From the NCBI GenBank assembly GCA_030710605.1, contig CP092874.1, positions 41,790,963 to 41,854,962 of the forward strand: a stretch of 64,000 nt of DNA, in the 5' to 3' direction. Below, piece by piece: positions 32,411 through 41,823 of the stretch (position 1 is the stretch's first letter; every line of letters starts with the position of its first letter). The translations under genes were made by a program, and so were the position numbers. Under the pieces are notes generated by a model. The model was not told the origin of the DNA. It saw only the letters and a program-made list of their open reading frames with translations, and did not search any database. This stretch comes from Cordylochernes scorpioides (Eukaryota > Arthropoda > Arachnida > Pseudoscorpiones > Chernetidae).

Positions 32411-33520
32411 AGTAACTCTGAGTTTGTAGGCATTTTAAAATATTTTTGCTCTATCAGCATAATCAGGCACCACAACAAGAACTGGTGCATTGGGTCCGCG
32501 TGAAAGTCGGTGACATTTTGTTATTTTTAAATGATCTCCGATTTCCATTTTATCTCACTAGCGGACGTACCCGGCTTCGCCCGAGGTTTTACCCGAGTAA
32601 AGGTTTGTCTAACGAACATTTGTTAAAACAATTCTCTATAAACTTATAAAAAAAAAGATATATTTTGATAATTTGAAACTCGTAAATTTGAATCTCTCGA
32701 TAAAGTGAACATTTTTCCCCGGTCCCTGTGTGCCGTGTCATCCTGAATTTTGTCTTTCATAATTTTCTACATTACAAAATCATCGTTTTATCTACATATT
32801 TTCCCGGTCCCTTGAAAAATACTCGATAAGTTGAATAAAATCATGGTCGTTTATGGAAGATGGACGTAGTTCCCGGAGGTCACCCGCCCCCCGCTTGCGA
32901 GTTAAAGCTACAAATCTGCAAATAACTCTAAGGATATTTAAGATATTCAAGAAATTATTTTTCGTAAACCTTTCCGAAGATATGCCTAATAATATCCCAA
33001 ATTTTCACGGCGATTGGATGTATGGTTTTTGAATCCATAGAGGACACACACACAGACACACAGACATTCAATTTTATATATATAGATTATGTTTTGAATC
33101 TTTAAGTTACAATCTGCCTGATTTTCGTCACCCTCCCTCTCAATAGCATAGAACACTAGATTGGGCTCACGCAGTCTAGTCTCAAAAATTCGACTCTAGC
33201 CTCCAGTTCATTTACTTTTAACGAATTACATGAAGCCATTTTTCCGTTGATTGTTGAGACTCTATACATTTAGTTAGCTTCTCCTCTATATTGCAGAATC
33301 GCATATCCCAATCGTTCATTCGAGTCTCTATTTTGATAACTCTGATGTTAATTCTCTCTCCTAGACTCTTTATTTCCGCCGCCATGTTTAAGATTAGCAT
33401 TTTTAGCTCGCTATCTATTGATTCTCTCTCTCCTGAGTGTACTGGCGCAGTCAATGTAGTTTGCTTTTTGGTTGGGGGGCCTGGGTTTTATTCAATGCCT
33501 TAGATAAATAATAGAGCCAA
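32100..33520 (-). pseudogene. LINE ORF1: coiled coil and nucleic-acid-binding C-terminus
   Basis: The upstream part (33218-33454) reads ESIDSELKMLILNMAAEIKS and on through a heptad-rich coiled coil. After a frameshift the text continues as a NLVFYAIEREGDENQ-like segment up to the family S insertion at 33088. It resumes at 32556 with EIGDHLKITKCHRLSRGPNA and ILISKRKELGERGIKSKLR, which matches the general pattern of L1/CR1-type ORF1 C-terminal domains. There are stops within (for example at about 32438 and 32228). ORF1 proteins of this kind bind the element RNA as trimers. Confidence 0.7.
32557..33088 (+). mobile_element. Family S copy (about 530 bp)
   Basis: Starts ACTAGCGGACGTACCCGGC and ends ACATTCAATTTTATATATAT plus AGATT. 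The middle has GCGAGTTAAAGCTACAAATC and TTTCACGGCGATTGGATG. It interrupts ORF1 of the LINE. Confidence 0.75.
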
Positions 33521-33719
33521 AATGGATACATAGCAGTCTTTTTTGGTTACCAGATATATTCCCAGATGGTAAGTTTATATTTAGACCACATTGTCCATCA
33601 TTATCCCTTCGTACTGAGATTTTTGCATAGTGCGTTACCTTGAGTAAATTTACATATTTAGTGTTGCATACCACGAGTATTAAGAGTAACAGTATTATCC
33701 CTTTCATAGTATAAGGCAA
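33492..33719 (-). CDS. Small frame with hydrophobic N-terminus in LINE 5' region
   Basis: 75 codons: MPYTMKGIILLLLILVVCNT, a signal-like hydrophobic stretch, then a hydrophilic part ending YLRH. It lies upstream of ORF1 inside the LINE insertion. I do not recognise it. It may be a chance frame, 5' leader sequence, or the true N-terminus of the element's first protein. Confidence 0.25.
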   Translation of the reverse strand: MPYTMKGIILLLLILVVCNTKYVNLLKVTHYAKISVRRDNDGQCGLNINLPSGNISGNQKRLLCIHFGSIIYLRH

Positions 33720-33753
33720 ATATACACTGAAATATTAGTAATATAAACTTTAC

Positions 33754-34393
33754 TAGCGGATGTGCCCGGCTTCGCCCGGGTTTTACCCGAGTGAATGTTT
33801 GTCTGACGAACATTTGTTAAAACAATTCTCTATAAACTTATAAAACGTACTCGGCTTCGCTCGGGGTTTTACCCGAGTAAAGGTTTGTCTAGCGAACATT
33901 TGTTAAAACAATTCTCTAAAAACTTATTAAAAAAAAAAGATATATTTTGATAATTTGAAACTCGTAAATTTGAATCTCTCGATAAAGTGAACATTTTTTC
34001 CCGGTCCCTGTGTGCCGTGTCATTCTGAATTTTGTCTTTCCTAATTTTCTACATTAGAAAATCATAGTTTTATCTAGTGAACATTTTTTCCCGTGTCACA
34101 TTGCCGTTTCATCCTGAGATAATCTTACTTTTGATAAATAATATTTAAGATAACAAACTTAGTGATAAGAAAACTTGTTATCATCGTCACAATGGGGGCG
34201 CTGCTTGCGAGGTAAATCTACAAATCTGCAAATAACTCTAAGGATATTCAAGATATTCATTAAATTATTTTTCAAAAACCTTCCCGGTGATATACCTAAT
34301 AATATCCCAAAATTTCACGGCGATTGGATGTATAGTTTTTGAATCTATAGAGTACAGACAAACAGACAGACATTCAATTTTATATATATAGAT
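33754..34393 (+). mobile_element. Family S copy with duplicated 5' end
   Basis: The 5' module (ACTAGCGGATGTGCCCGGC... to AAACTTATAAAA) is followed at once by a second 5' module (CGTACTCGGCTTCGCTC...), then the normal body and the ATTTTATATATATAGATTT end. This suggests insertion of one copy into another or a template jump. Confidence 0.7.
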
Positions 34394-34713
34394 TTACCGG
34401 AGCGGTGCTGCACGTGCTGTTTATTGTCCGGCCACCTAGCGACGAAATCATAACGGAGAATACATAATTGAATAATTAATTCTAATAATTAATGCTTTTT
34501 TTGTCTAAATAAAATTGTCAAATAAAACCCAACGAACTCTTTTTTCAGCCCAATATTTGTAATATTTCAAAAGCTATCTTAAAAATGCATATATTTCTAT
34601 TTGATATAAAGAAATAAAACTTTTCTAAAAGCTTTGTAAACTTTCGAATAAAATATTTACAAAGCTTTTAAATTGCTGTTTTTTAAATAATAGTTGAAAA
34701 TTTTCTTTCTCAC

Positions 34714-34884
34714 CTTAAAAATACTTTCAAGTTTTATAGTTTTGTAATTGATAAAATCGTCTACTTTGAATTCCTTATTATCAATAGTACAGGGGGTACA
34801 GGCCATAATAATCATGGTGGGTAGAAGTACTGTAAGTAGTACTTTTACTGAAAGTTTCTTATCTTTTTTTTTTTCTTTTATCAT
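34714..34884 (-). CDS. Candidate first exon of a small secreted protein
   Basis: ATG at 34882-34884 opens a frame with a basic N-terminus (MIKEKKKDKKLSVK), a hydrophobic stretch (VLLTVLLPTMIIMA) and then CTPCTIDNKEF, a classic signal peptide layout with cleavage possible after Ala28. After codon 57 the sequence is AAG followed by GTGAGA, a good splice donor; the frame also runs on to a stop at 34657. It lies just outside mariner-2 in sequence not recognised as a repeat. I do not recognise the protein, and no downstream exon could be identified. It could be chance. Confidence 0.3.
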
Positions 34885-35259
34885 ACAGTTTTTTCTTGCT
34901 TTGAATAAAATTGCTATTTCCTACCGAATTTTGTCTTTCCTAATTTTCCACGTGGCATAATTGTTGCATCATGATTAATTCGCATATTTTAAAAATTATA
35001 ATATTATTTTTCACACATATATTCCAAATATAAATTTATCATTTATTTATTTTTATAAAACATAATATTATTATGAAATAGTATGTACTATAAAATCATT
35101 TGAATTTTGATACACTGAATACCCAACCTGCTTTAAACTTTGATGAGATAAATAATGAGATATTCTAGGTGTTACATAAAGATATAGTTGTCTTATTATT
35201 GACTGGTGTAACCTTGTAGGATGGTTGAGACACGTTCTGGAAAGATGCAAGACGCGTCT

Positions 35260-35395
35260 GAGGAGATGATCAAGACCGAATAATCTGCCAAACTGAAGCC
35301 TGGTGCAACAATATATTGGGAGGGCTTGGCTCCCATCAGTAGTGAACTCTCCTAACGGTTTCGCCAATTTATATTAGGTACTATAGTATCATTCC
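35260..35395 (-). repeat. Single copy of the 'GGCGAAAC...CTGATGGG' repeat
   Basis: On the minus strand: TTGGCGAAACCGTTAGGAGA, TTCACTACTGATGGGAGCC, CCCTCCCAATAT. Related to 7490-7690 and 40880-41250. Confidence 0.5.
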
Positions 35396-35429
35396 TTTTT
35401 TAACATTGTTATAGTTTATATCTTGATTA

Positions 35430-35650
35430 TTTATTTTGAGAGAGGAGCTACGGACGCGAATACTTAAAGATCAGCAACTTCGAGAAAGACAACAAATATA
35501 CATAGTGACTAGTGACTTTAAAAATTATTTATTTATTACATACTTTTAAAATTTACTTTAAATATGAAACCCCGCTCTGTGTACTACACAAAGAAGGAAC
35601 GAAGCAACTTGGATGACCCTACAAAGTTGCAACACTATGTAACAAAATTG
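35430..35650 (+). repeat. Dispersed repeat (copy at 5486-5760)
   Basis: See 5486-5760. Shares ATATGAAACCCCGCTC, AAGAAGGAA and GACCCTACAAAG blocks. Confidence 0.5.
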
Positions 35651-36700
35651 AGATATAGGAACTAAGATAAACATTTAGAGACTAATAACATGTACAAATA
35701 TTTGTATATTCAATTTTATATCATATTATATTAACTATAACAATAGGTCATCATACATGCGATGGAGAAATTATACGATATCTAAACCGAAATTCTAACT
35801 TGCACGATGTTTCTATCCTTATATCTATAAAAAATGAAATCCAAAATCGATGTTTGTTATCGCGTTGCGCAAAATCTACAGAATAAATCATTATCAAATT
35901 TCGCATGTAGGTAGCTGAAGATTTCGTTTAACATATAGGCTATTCAAAAACCTAAAAAGGTTAATGTGCTTTTTTTAAATAATATAAAACAAAAAAGCGT
36001 TAGTTCCAGCCTTTTACCGCTTGGGCGCAGTACTGGTCGCGACGATAAATGAATTTGATTGAAACTTGGTGAAACTTTAGGAAGTTATTTACTATACTAC
36101 TGGGAAGGTTTCTGGTTTGAATTTTGTTTGGAATAAATATTCTTTGCAATTTTATTTGAAAATCTTCTACTTTCACTCGCAAGCAGCGCCTCTAGCGTCA
36201 TCTGGCGAAATTATATTTATAAATTGTAACAATGCTTAAAATGTGTTCCAAGTATAATAAATTTAATTTGAGAATTATAATATATAATATTCCAATGACG
36301 TAAAAAACCTGGAATTTCAATATTAATATATATTTAAAGAAAATATTGTAACGTTTTTGTGTTAAATGTTAAAATGTAATGTTAAAATATATTTTTACAT
36401 TGTTAATTTAATTTGTTGTTGTTTTATAATAGTGAAGATGCAAATTACATTGTTGCTGTTGTTTATTATCGTTTGTTTATATAAAAAATTTACATTGTAT
36501 GTGATGATGACAACAAAAATGAATTTTTAAATTAATATATATAATTCATCAAGAAAAAAGAAATAATTAATTATCAAATTCACAAAAGTGACAATATCTT
36601 ATTTGAAATATAATAAATGTTTTCAAAAATATATTTAAAAGCGCGTATAACAATTATTATATTTATATACGTTTATAAATCAATATATAGGTGGATTGGA
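35651..36700. other. AT-rich stretch without recognised gene
   Basis: No coding region recognised. A 60-codon frame at 36000-36182 (minus) has no family resemblance that I can see. A GCAGCGCCTCTAGCG block at 36183 resembles a fragment of family S. Confidence 0.4.
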
Positions 36701-37045
36701 TGTTTTCTAGAATCGTTTTAACAAATGTTCGTTAGGCAAACTTTTACTCGGATAAAAACGGGCGAAGCCGGGTACATTCGCTAAATACAGTTATTTACAA
36801 ATCTTCGTTTATGGCAAGATACTATTCCTTCAACTTCAAATTACCGAGTGGACCAATTAATACTGTTTTTTTTCAACTTCTCGAGTATTTTTTCAAGGGA
36901 CCGGGGAAATTTTCAAATTCTCGAGAGTATGACAAGTATAGATTCAGTAGGGATTGGATGTTTGCTAAAATCGTTTTAACAAATGTTTGTTAGGCAAACT
37001 TTTACTCGGGTAAAAATCAGGCGAAGCCGGGAACATATATATATG
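36700..37045 (-). repeat. Two family S 5' fragments
   Basis: Both are minus-strand copies of the first 70-90 bp (36715-36787 and 36970-37035), each containing TTTTAACAAATGTT, TTAGGCAAACTTTTACTCGG and GGCGAAGCCGGG. They repeat within about 250 bp, with GATTGGATGTTT preceding each. Confidence 0.65.
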
Positions 37046-37377
37046 TTTGTCGGCTATGCACGCCCTCAATATGTAACTAATCTCGCTGAAATTTTAAAAG
37101 GACAGAGTTAAATCTGGAAGAGTTTTTTTGTCTCGCACTTTAACCAAGACAAATTATAGTACTGAGCAACAATATTTTTTTAGTCAGAAATGATAATGAC
37201 AATATTGCTGTATTATGCTTGATTGATATAAACAAAATTCTTTAGGGGAATACTCACTAAAGTAGTCCACGGGCGGAGCCAGATAATAATATTTAGTAGG
37301 CAGGAACAAAATTCTACCAGCGAAACATTCACTCGAGCAGAAGGCACACGAAGCCAGGTCATCTCTACATATAAAAT

Positions 37378-37420
37378 ATCGTTTCTCGGCCTTTTAGCTA
37401 AGATTATGTAGTATATCTCT
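37378..37420 (+). pseudogene. U2 snRNA 5'-end fragment
   Basis: ATCGTTTCTCGGCCTTTTAG then CTAAGATTATGTAGTATATC matches the highly conserved first 45 nt of U2 snRNA with a few changes. Similarity stops after GTAGTATATCT, so the rest of U2 (Sm site, stem-loops III and IV) is missing. It is most likely a retrotransposed 3'-truncated copy or the head of a snRNA-derived SINE. It is not a functional gene. Confidence 0.75.
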
Positions 37421-37584
37421 AGTTATTTTCATTTATAAATATCTTATTAAAATTCTATTCAGTAGAGAGAGTGAATATGTTTGCTCGAAAAATATATTTT
37501 CTATATTATTTAAATATATAATGTAACGAATATTATTATCATTATTATCATAATATTCTCTGTGTTCCGGAATATTATTATCAA

Positions 37585-37652
37585 TAATATTCGTTAGGCA
37601 AACTTTCACTCGGATAAAACCCGGGCGAAGCCGGGTACACATTCGCTAGTTC
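37585..37652 (-). repeat. Family S 5' fragment
   Basis: Minus-strand copy of the start: ACCCGGCTTCGCCCGGGTTT on the complementary strand, next to an inverted AATATTATTATC run. Confidence 0.65.
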
Positions 37653-38109
37653 AACAATAAAAGCTATTTAAAACAATAATTAGAAATCATTCGAAGTTTA
37701 ACCTGGGGAACATGTTGTTGAAGGTCTACAAGAAATGGTTCAACACTTATTAACCTGTAATAAAATTCACCTAGGAAAAATCCTAAATTTACTTCTAGTT
37801 TCTTGATAAAAACAGGCATTAAAATGTCTAAAATATACCAATTTCTATCATTTGGAATATGAATATATTTATTATAATGTTAAAAACATCTCTTTAGTGT
37901 TTAGTTGTTACTCTCAAATAAAGTAGAAACAGGAAATGTTGTTAAAGTGCAAAACGCGTTGATATATAAATGAAAAATATCATTAAAGTGTAAAATGTTC
38001 TATATAACTGTAAAATCTTCAATGTAAAAACCCATGTATCAAAACATTAAAATGAGCTGATATTTTAATAATGTAATTACATATATAGACGCTTATGATT
38101 CTTTTAAAA

Positions 38110-40860
38110 CAGTGATTCTCAACCTTTTTTTTGTTGCGGCATTATTTTAAAGATTTGAAAATTTGGCGGCACAATTTGAAAATTATTTTATTAAATGTCC
38201 AAAATAAAGTAATATGTATTACAAAAATAACATACGTTTATTAATAAAATACATTAAACACAAATTAAAAATTAAATATAAAATTATGGCAATACATTCA
38301 ATGCGAAATTTGAGGTTGGCGTTTTTTCATTATTTCATTTATATTTGGACGTAAATGTGACAATGCCACTCTCATATTATCTTCTACATTTATTAATCTT
38401 TCTCTCTTTTTCGTTTTAATATTGACTAATGCTGAAAATCCAAATTCACATAAATAAGATGTGGAAAATTGTAATAATATATTTAAAGCTCTTTTGGCTA
38501 TCAGCGGATAATCGCAATTAATATTAATCCAAAATGAATTAATTGATTCCTCTGAATGTTTTGAAATTAAATCTCGATTATTTGAAAGCAAAATGAGTTC
38601 TTCCTCTTCATTTAAATTTAAATCATATACAGAAGTATCAGTTATATGAAATGGATTACGAACCCAATCATATTTCTGTATATCTAAATTTGGGGAATAA
38701 TGAATAATTCTCTCCTCTAATGCTGTTAAATGATCAATAACGATTATTTTAATATCTTTATAACAGTCTTTTGGAACTGACTCAAACCTTTCCAAATTGC
38801 CTTCCTAAGCTTTTTTCTTCCACAAGGTTATTTGTTTTTGGAATCCCACCATCTTATCGGTTGAGGTTAAAATATTTTCATTAGGCCCTTGTATACTTGA
38901 ATTTATTTTATTAAAAATAACAAAAATATCCGATAAGTAAGCCAGTTTAGTACACCATATTTTATCTTCCAACAAAAGAACAAATTCATAATTTTTATCT
39001 TGTTCAAAAAACATTTTCATTTCGTCTTTTAATTCCAATACACGAGATAAAACCTTTCCTCTGGATAACCACCTTACTTCCGTATGCAGTAACAAGGATT
39101 CGTACTTGGCTTCCATAGCTTGACATAATTTAGTAAATAAGCGACTTTTTAATGGTCTTGATTTTATATAATTAATCATTTTAACACATTGTTCCAGAAC
39201 TATTTTCAATTCTGATGGCAAATATCTTGTAACAAGTGCTTCTCGATGCAAAAAACAATGAGTAACTAATATATCCCCACTAAGTTCTCTAACAAGTGCT
39301 ACAAATCCTTTTAGATGTCCAGTCATAGCTGGGGCACCATCTGTACAAATGCCAATACATAACTTCCACGAAACTTTTATTTCTTCTAAATATGAAGTAA
39401 TTTTTTTTTTTTTTTTACATTAAAAATATTTTTCCCAGTTGTAAATGCATGTAACTCCCGACAGCATAAAAATTGATTAATTATATCATTTTCGTGAATA
39501 AATCTAACGAATGCAATTAAATGAGCTTTCCCTGTAATATCTGTTGTTTCATCAATTTGTAGAGCAAAATTTGAATTTCCAAGAGTTTTTGCAATATTTT
39601 CCTCAATATTTTGCGACATATCTTTAATTCTTCGATGGATTGTGTCATTCGAAAGTGGTATTTTAGAAAGATTAATATCTGCCGATTCACCAATCATTGT
39701 TTTTACAATTTTACGACAAGCTGGTAATATAATTTCTTCGGCCAAATTATGTGGTTTTAATTTTACGGCAAGTAGTTCAGCTATTTCGTAAGAAACTAGT
39801 TGAGCTTTTCCTGATACACTGATTTGTTTTTCAAAAACTTTTACTTGTTTCAATTTTAACGATAATGACTTTTCAAAGTAGCTTTTATCTTTTGTTGCAA
39901 GCGAAGGATGATTAGTCACCAAGTGACGTTGGAGTTTGCTCGGAACCATAGAACTATTTGATAATTTAGATCCACATATTACACATTCAGGAACAACTTG
40001 GTAATTTTCCATTGTTGAGGTAAATCCAAATTTTAAAAAATCCTCATTGTATTTTTCCGAGAAACAACATATTTTTGCGAGCAAGAGCTATTTTTGCTTG
40101 TACTAGGTATGGGCTCATTCATTCGGTCGCCAACGATATCAATATTGTTATTATCGTCAAGCTTTCTCTTTTTCAACCATTTATCCATTTTAAAAAGGAT
40201 CTGCTTAAATAAAAATTATATTGTCCAAACAATATTAAAAAAACAGCGAATCAAATATTACCTTCAAATACGATTTACCTGTTCTAATTTGAAATAACGC
40301 AATGCTTAATGCAATTTTGTATAATATTTTATATAGATATAATTTTATATACTATATATTTTATTCGAATATGTTTTAATGTCCATCGATACAGAGGTCA
40401 CGCTCCGCTGCGTCACGTGGGAAAACATAGGTACATGTTTTCTTGCATGTTCTCAGCACAGAATATAATTTAATAAAGTACGACAACAAACTAATGAATA
40501 GTAAAACATACTAAACAAACTATGAATGCTTTTGCTAACTCTTGAATGCAAGAAAATTCAAATTATGTATCAATATTTCTATGCAAAATATAAGTAATAT
40601 ACATCTCTAACATTCAATTTGCTAATTCAAGGCCACCAAATAACTTGGCTTATTTAACGTTTAATGTACAAAACCAAATATTCATTTTATCAGTTCAAGG
40701 CCAAGAAAATATTCTTTATTTTAAAAAGTGAAAAAATGAAAAAGAAAAAAAGAAAAACCAATACAAACGTGAACATAATCATATGACTAAAATTCGGCGG
40801 CACATTTTTAGAATTTCGCGGCACACAAAATTACCGCGGCACATTGGTTGAGAATCACTG
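38110..40860 (-). mobile_element. hAT DNA transposon with 8-bp target duplication
   Basis: 2751 bp with inverted ends CAGTGATTCTCAACC (38110-38124) and GGTTGAGAATCACTG (40846-40860), followed inward by GCGGCAC motifs. The 8-bp direct repeat TTTTAAAA flanks it exactly (38102-38109 and 40861-40868), as expected for hAT. The transposase is on the minus strand. The ends CAGTGNTTCTCAACC are characteristic of the ZBED5/SCAND3-related hAT group. Confidence 0.95.
38298..40188 (-). pseudogene. hAT transposase (ZBED5/FAM200-like), broken
   Basis: The likely start ATG at 40186-40188 gives MDKWLKKRKLDDNNN. A frameshift near 40065 leads to the main frame: a BED-like zinc finger (CVICGSKLSNSSMVPSKLQRH...H), then ALQIDETTDITGKAHLIAFV with a catalytic Asp region. 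A second frameshift lies in an 18-A run (39401-39418), followed by CTDGAPAMTG with the second acidic site. A TAG stands at 38803-38805. The C-terminal part (FWININCDYPLIAKRALNIL...SFSALVNIKTKKR-like) is the hAT dimerisation region. The domain order is complete, with three lesions. In the mobile form this protein cuts and joins the terminal repeats. Confidence 0.9.
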
Positions 40861-40879
40861 TTTTAAAATTTAAACCTTT

Positions 40880-41250
40880 TTCATGCTGCCCTTACTGCAA
40901 TGAAAAATTAATGGGAGGGCCTGGCTCATCAGTGGTTTACCCTCTCAGCTGTTTCGCCAGTTTAATCTACCATACTGCTGTTATATTGCATTTTTCGGTT
41001 TTCCTTTCATAGTGATAGATATGCTAGACTTTTGGAATGGGTATTCAAAATCAAAGCTTATGTCCATAGTTCATTTAAAACACCTAATCAAAGAGTCTAG
41101 CCTCAGTATCACTATAAAAGGAAACCCGAAAAAAGGTATTATAACAGCGGTATGGTAGAATAAAATGGAGAAACAACTAGGAGTGTTCACCACTGATGAG
41201 TCAGTCCTCCCATTAATTATTCATTACAGTAAGGGCAGCAGAAAATTGTT
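40880..41250. mobile_element. Inverted repeat, family 'GGCGAAAC...CTGATGAG'
   Basis: Left arm 40884-41020 (minus sense) and right arm 41130-41235 (plus sense) are complementary: CTGCCCTTACTGCAATGA against TCATTACAGTAAGGGCAGCA, and TCAGTGGTTTACCCTC against GAGTGTTCACCACTGATGA. The hAT element inserted at its left edge. The layout is like the PLE-type snapbacks, but no reading frame is present. Confidence 0.6.
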
Positions 41251-41823
41251 TAATTTTTAAAAGAATCATACATGTCTATAATACTGTAGTTTCGAATTCT
41301 CAAAACATATGGCGAGCTAATGTATCATATTATAATTACATATATGTTTAAATTCTTTACATACATAAAGAAATATTATTAATAATATATGAATATATAG
41401 TGTTTGTACAAACACGCAAATAATTTTAAATTAATAAAGTCTAAGAAAAACAGAGAATGAAATATTAATTTTACAAATAAAATAAGTTTTAAAATAAATT
41501 ATATTTCTTATGTTAACATTTTTAAAAATAGTGGAACATTTACATTTGGTAATAAATTTTTAAATGTGTTACAAAATAAATAAAATATCGCACAGATTAA
41601 TTTAATCTTAGAATATTTCTTTTCTTCCACATAATAATAGGTAGTAATTTGTCATTATCCTTAATTTATATTCTACTAAATGGAAATGGGATATCTATTG
41701 TTACCATTGATATAATACAAATTAGATTTACATTGTCATCTATTCTATTTTCTATCCAATGGAAAATTTCGTTTGGGTTCAAATTAAATGATATATCTGA
41801 CATCCAACTTATTGTGCCCTTTG
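41251..41823. other. AT-rich spacer without recognised gene
   Basis: No feature recognised. A 69-codon frame at 41649-41858 is most likely chance. Confidence 0.4.

Larger units (their letters stand above)
28601..34449 (-). mobile_element. CR1-like LINE inserted in mariner-2
   Basis: A minus-strand non-LTR element flanked by the exact 15-bp duplication ATAACGGAGAATACA (28586-28600 and 34450-34464). It ends (in element sense) with repeated GTT units rather than poly(A). It contains an ORF1 with coiled coil and an RNA-binding-like C-terminal part, an APE-type endonuclease, reverse transcriptase and a C-terminal Cys/His region. Two family S copies (32557-33088 and 33754-34393) inserted later. 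Without them the element is about 4.7 kb. Clade assignment (CR1/L2 versus Jockey-like) is not certain. Confidence 0.88.
27450..34553 (+). mobile_element. Mariner-2, split by a LINE insertion
   Basis: The left end TTGGGTTGTAAGGAAAATTC is preceded by TA (27448-27449). The matching right end, ...TTTTTTCAGCCCAA, lies 7 kb away at 34540-34553 and is followed by TA (34554-34555). The two parts (27450-28600 and 34465-34553) total 1240 bp, the normal size of a mariner. They are separated by the LINE at 28601-34449, whose exact 15-bp target duplication proves the nesting. Confidence 0.88.
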
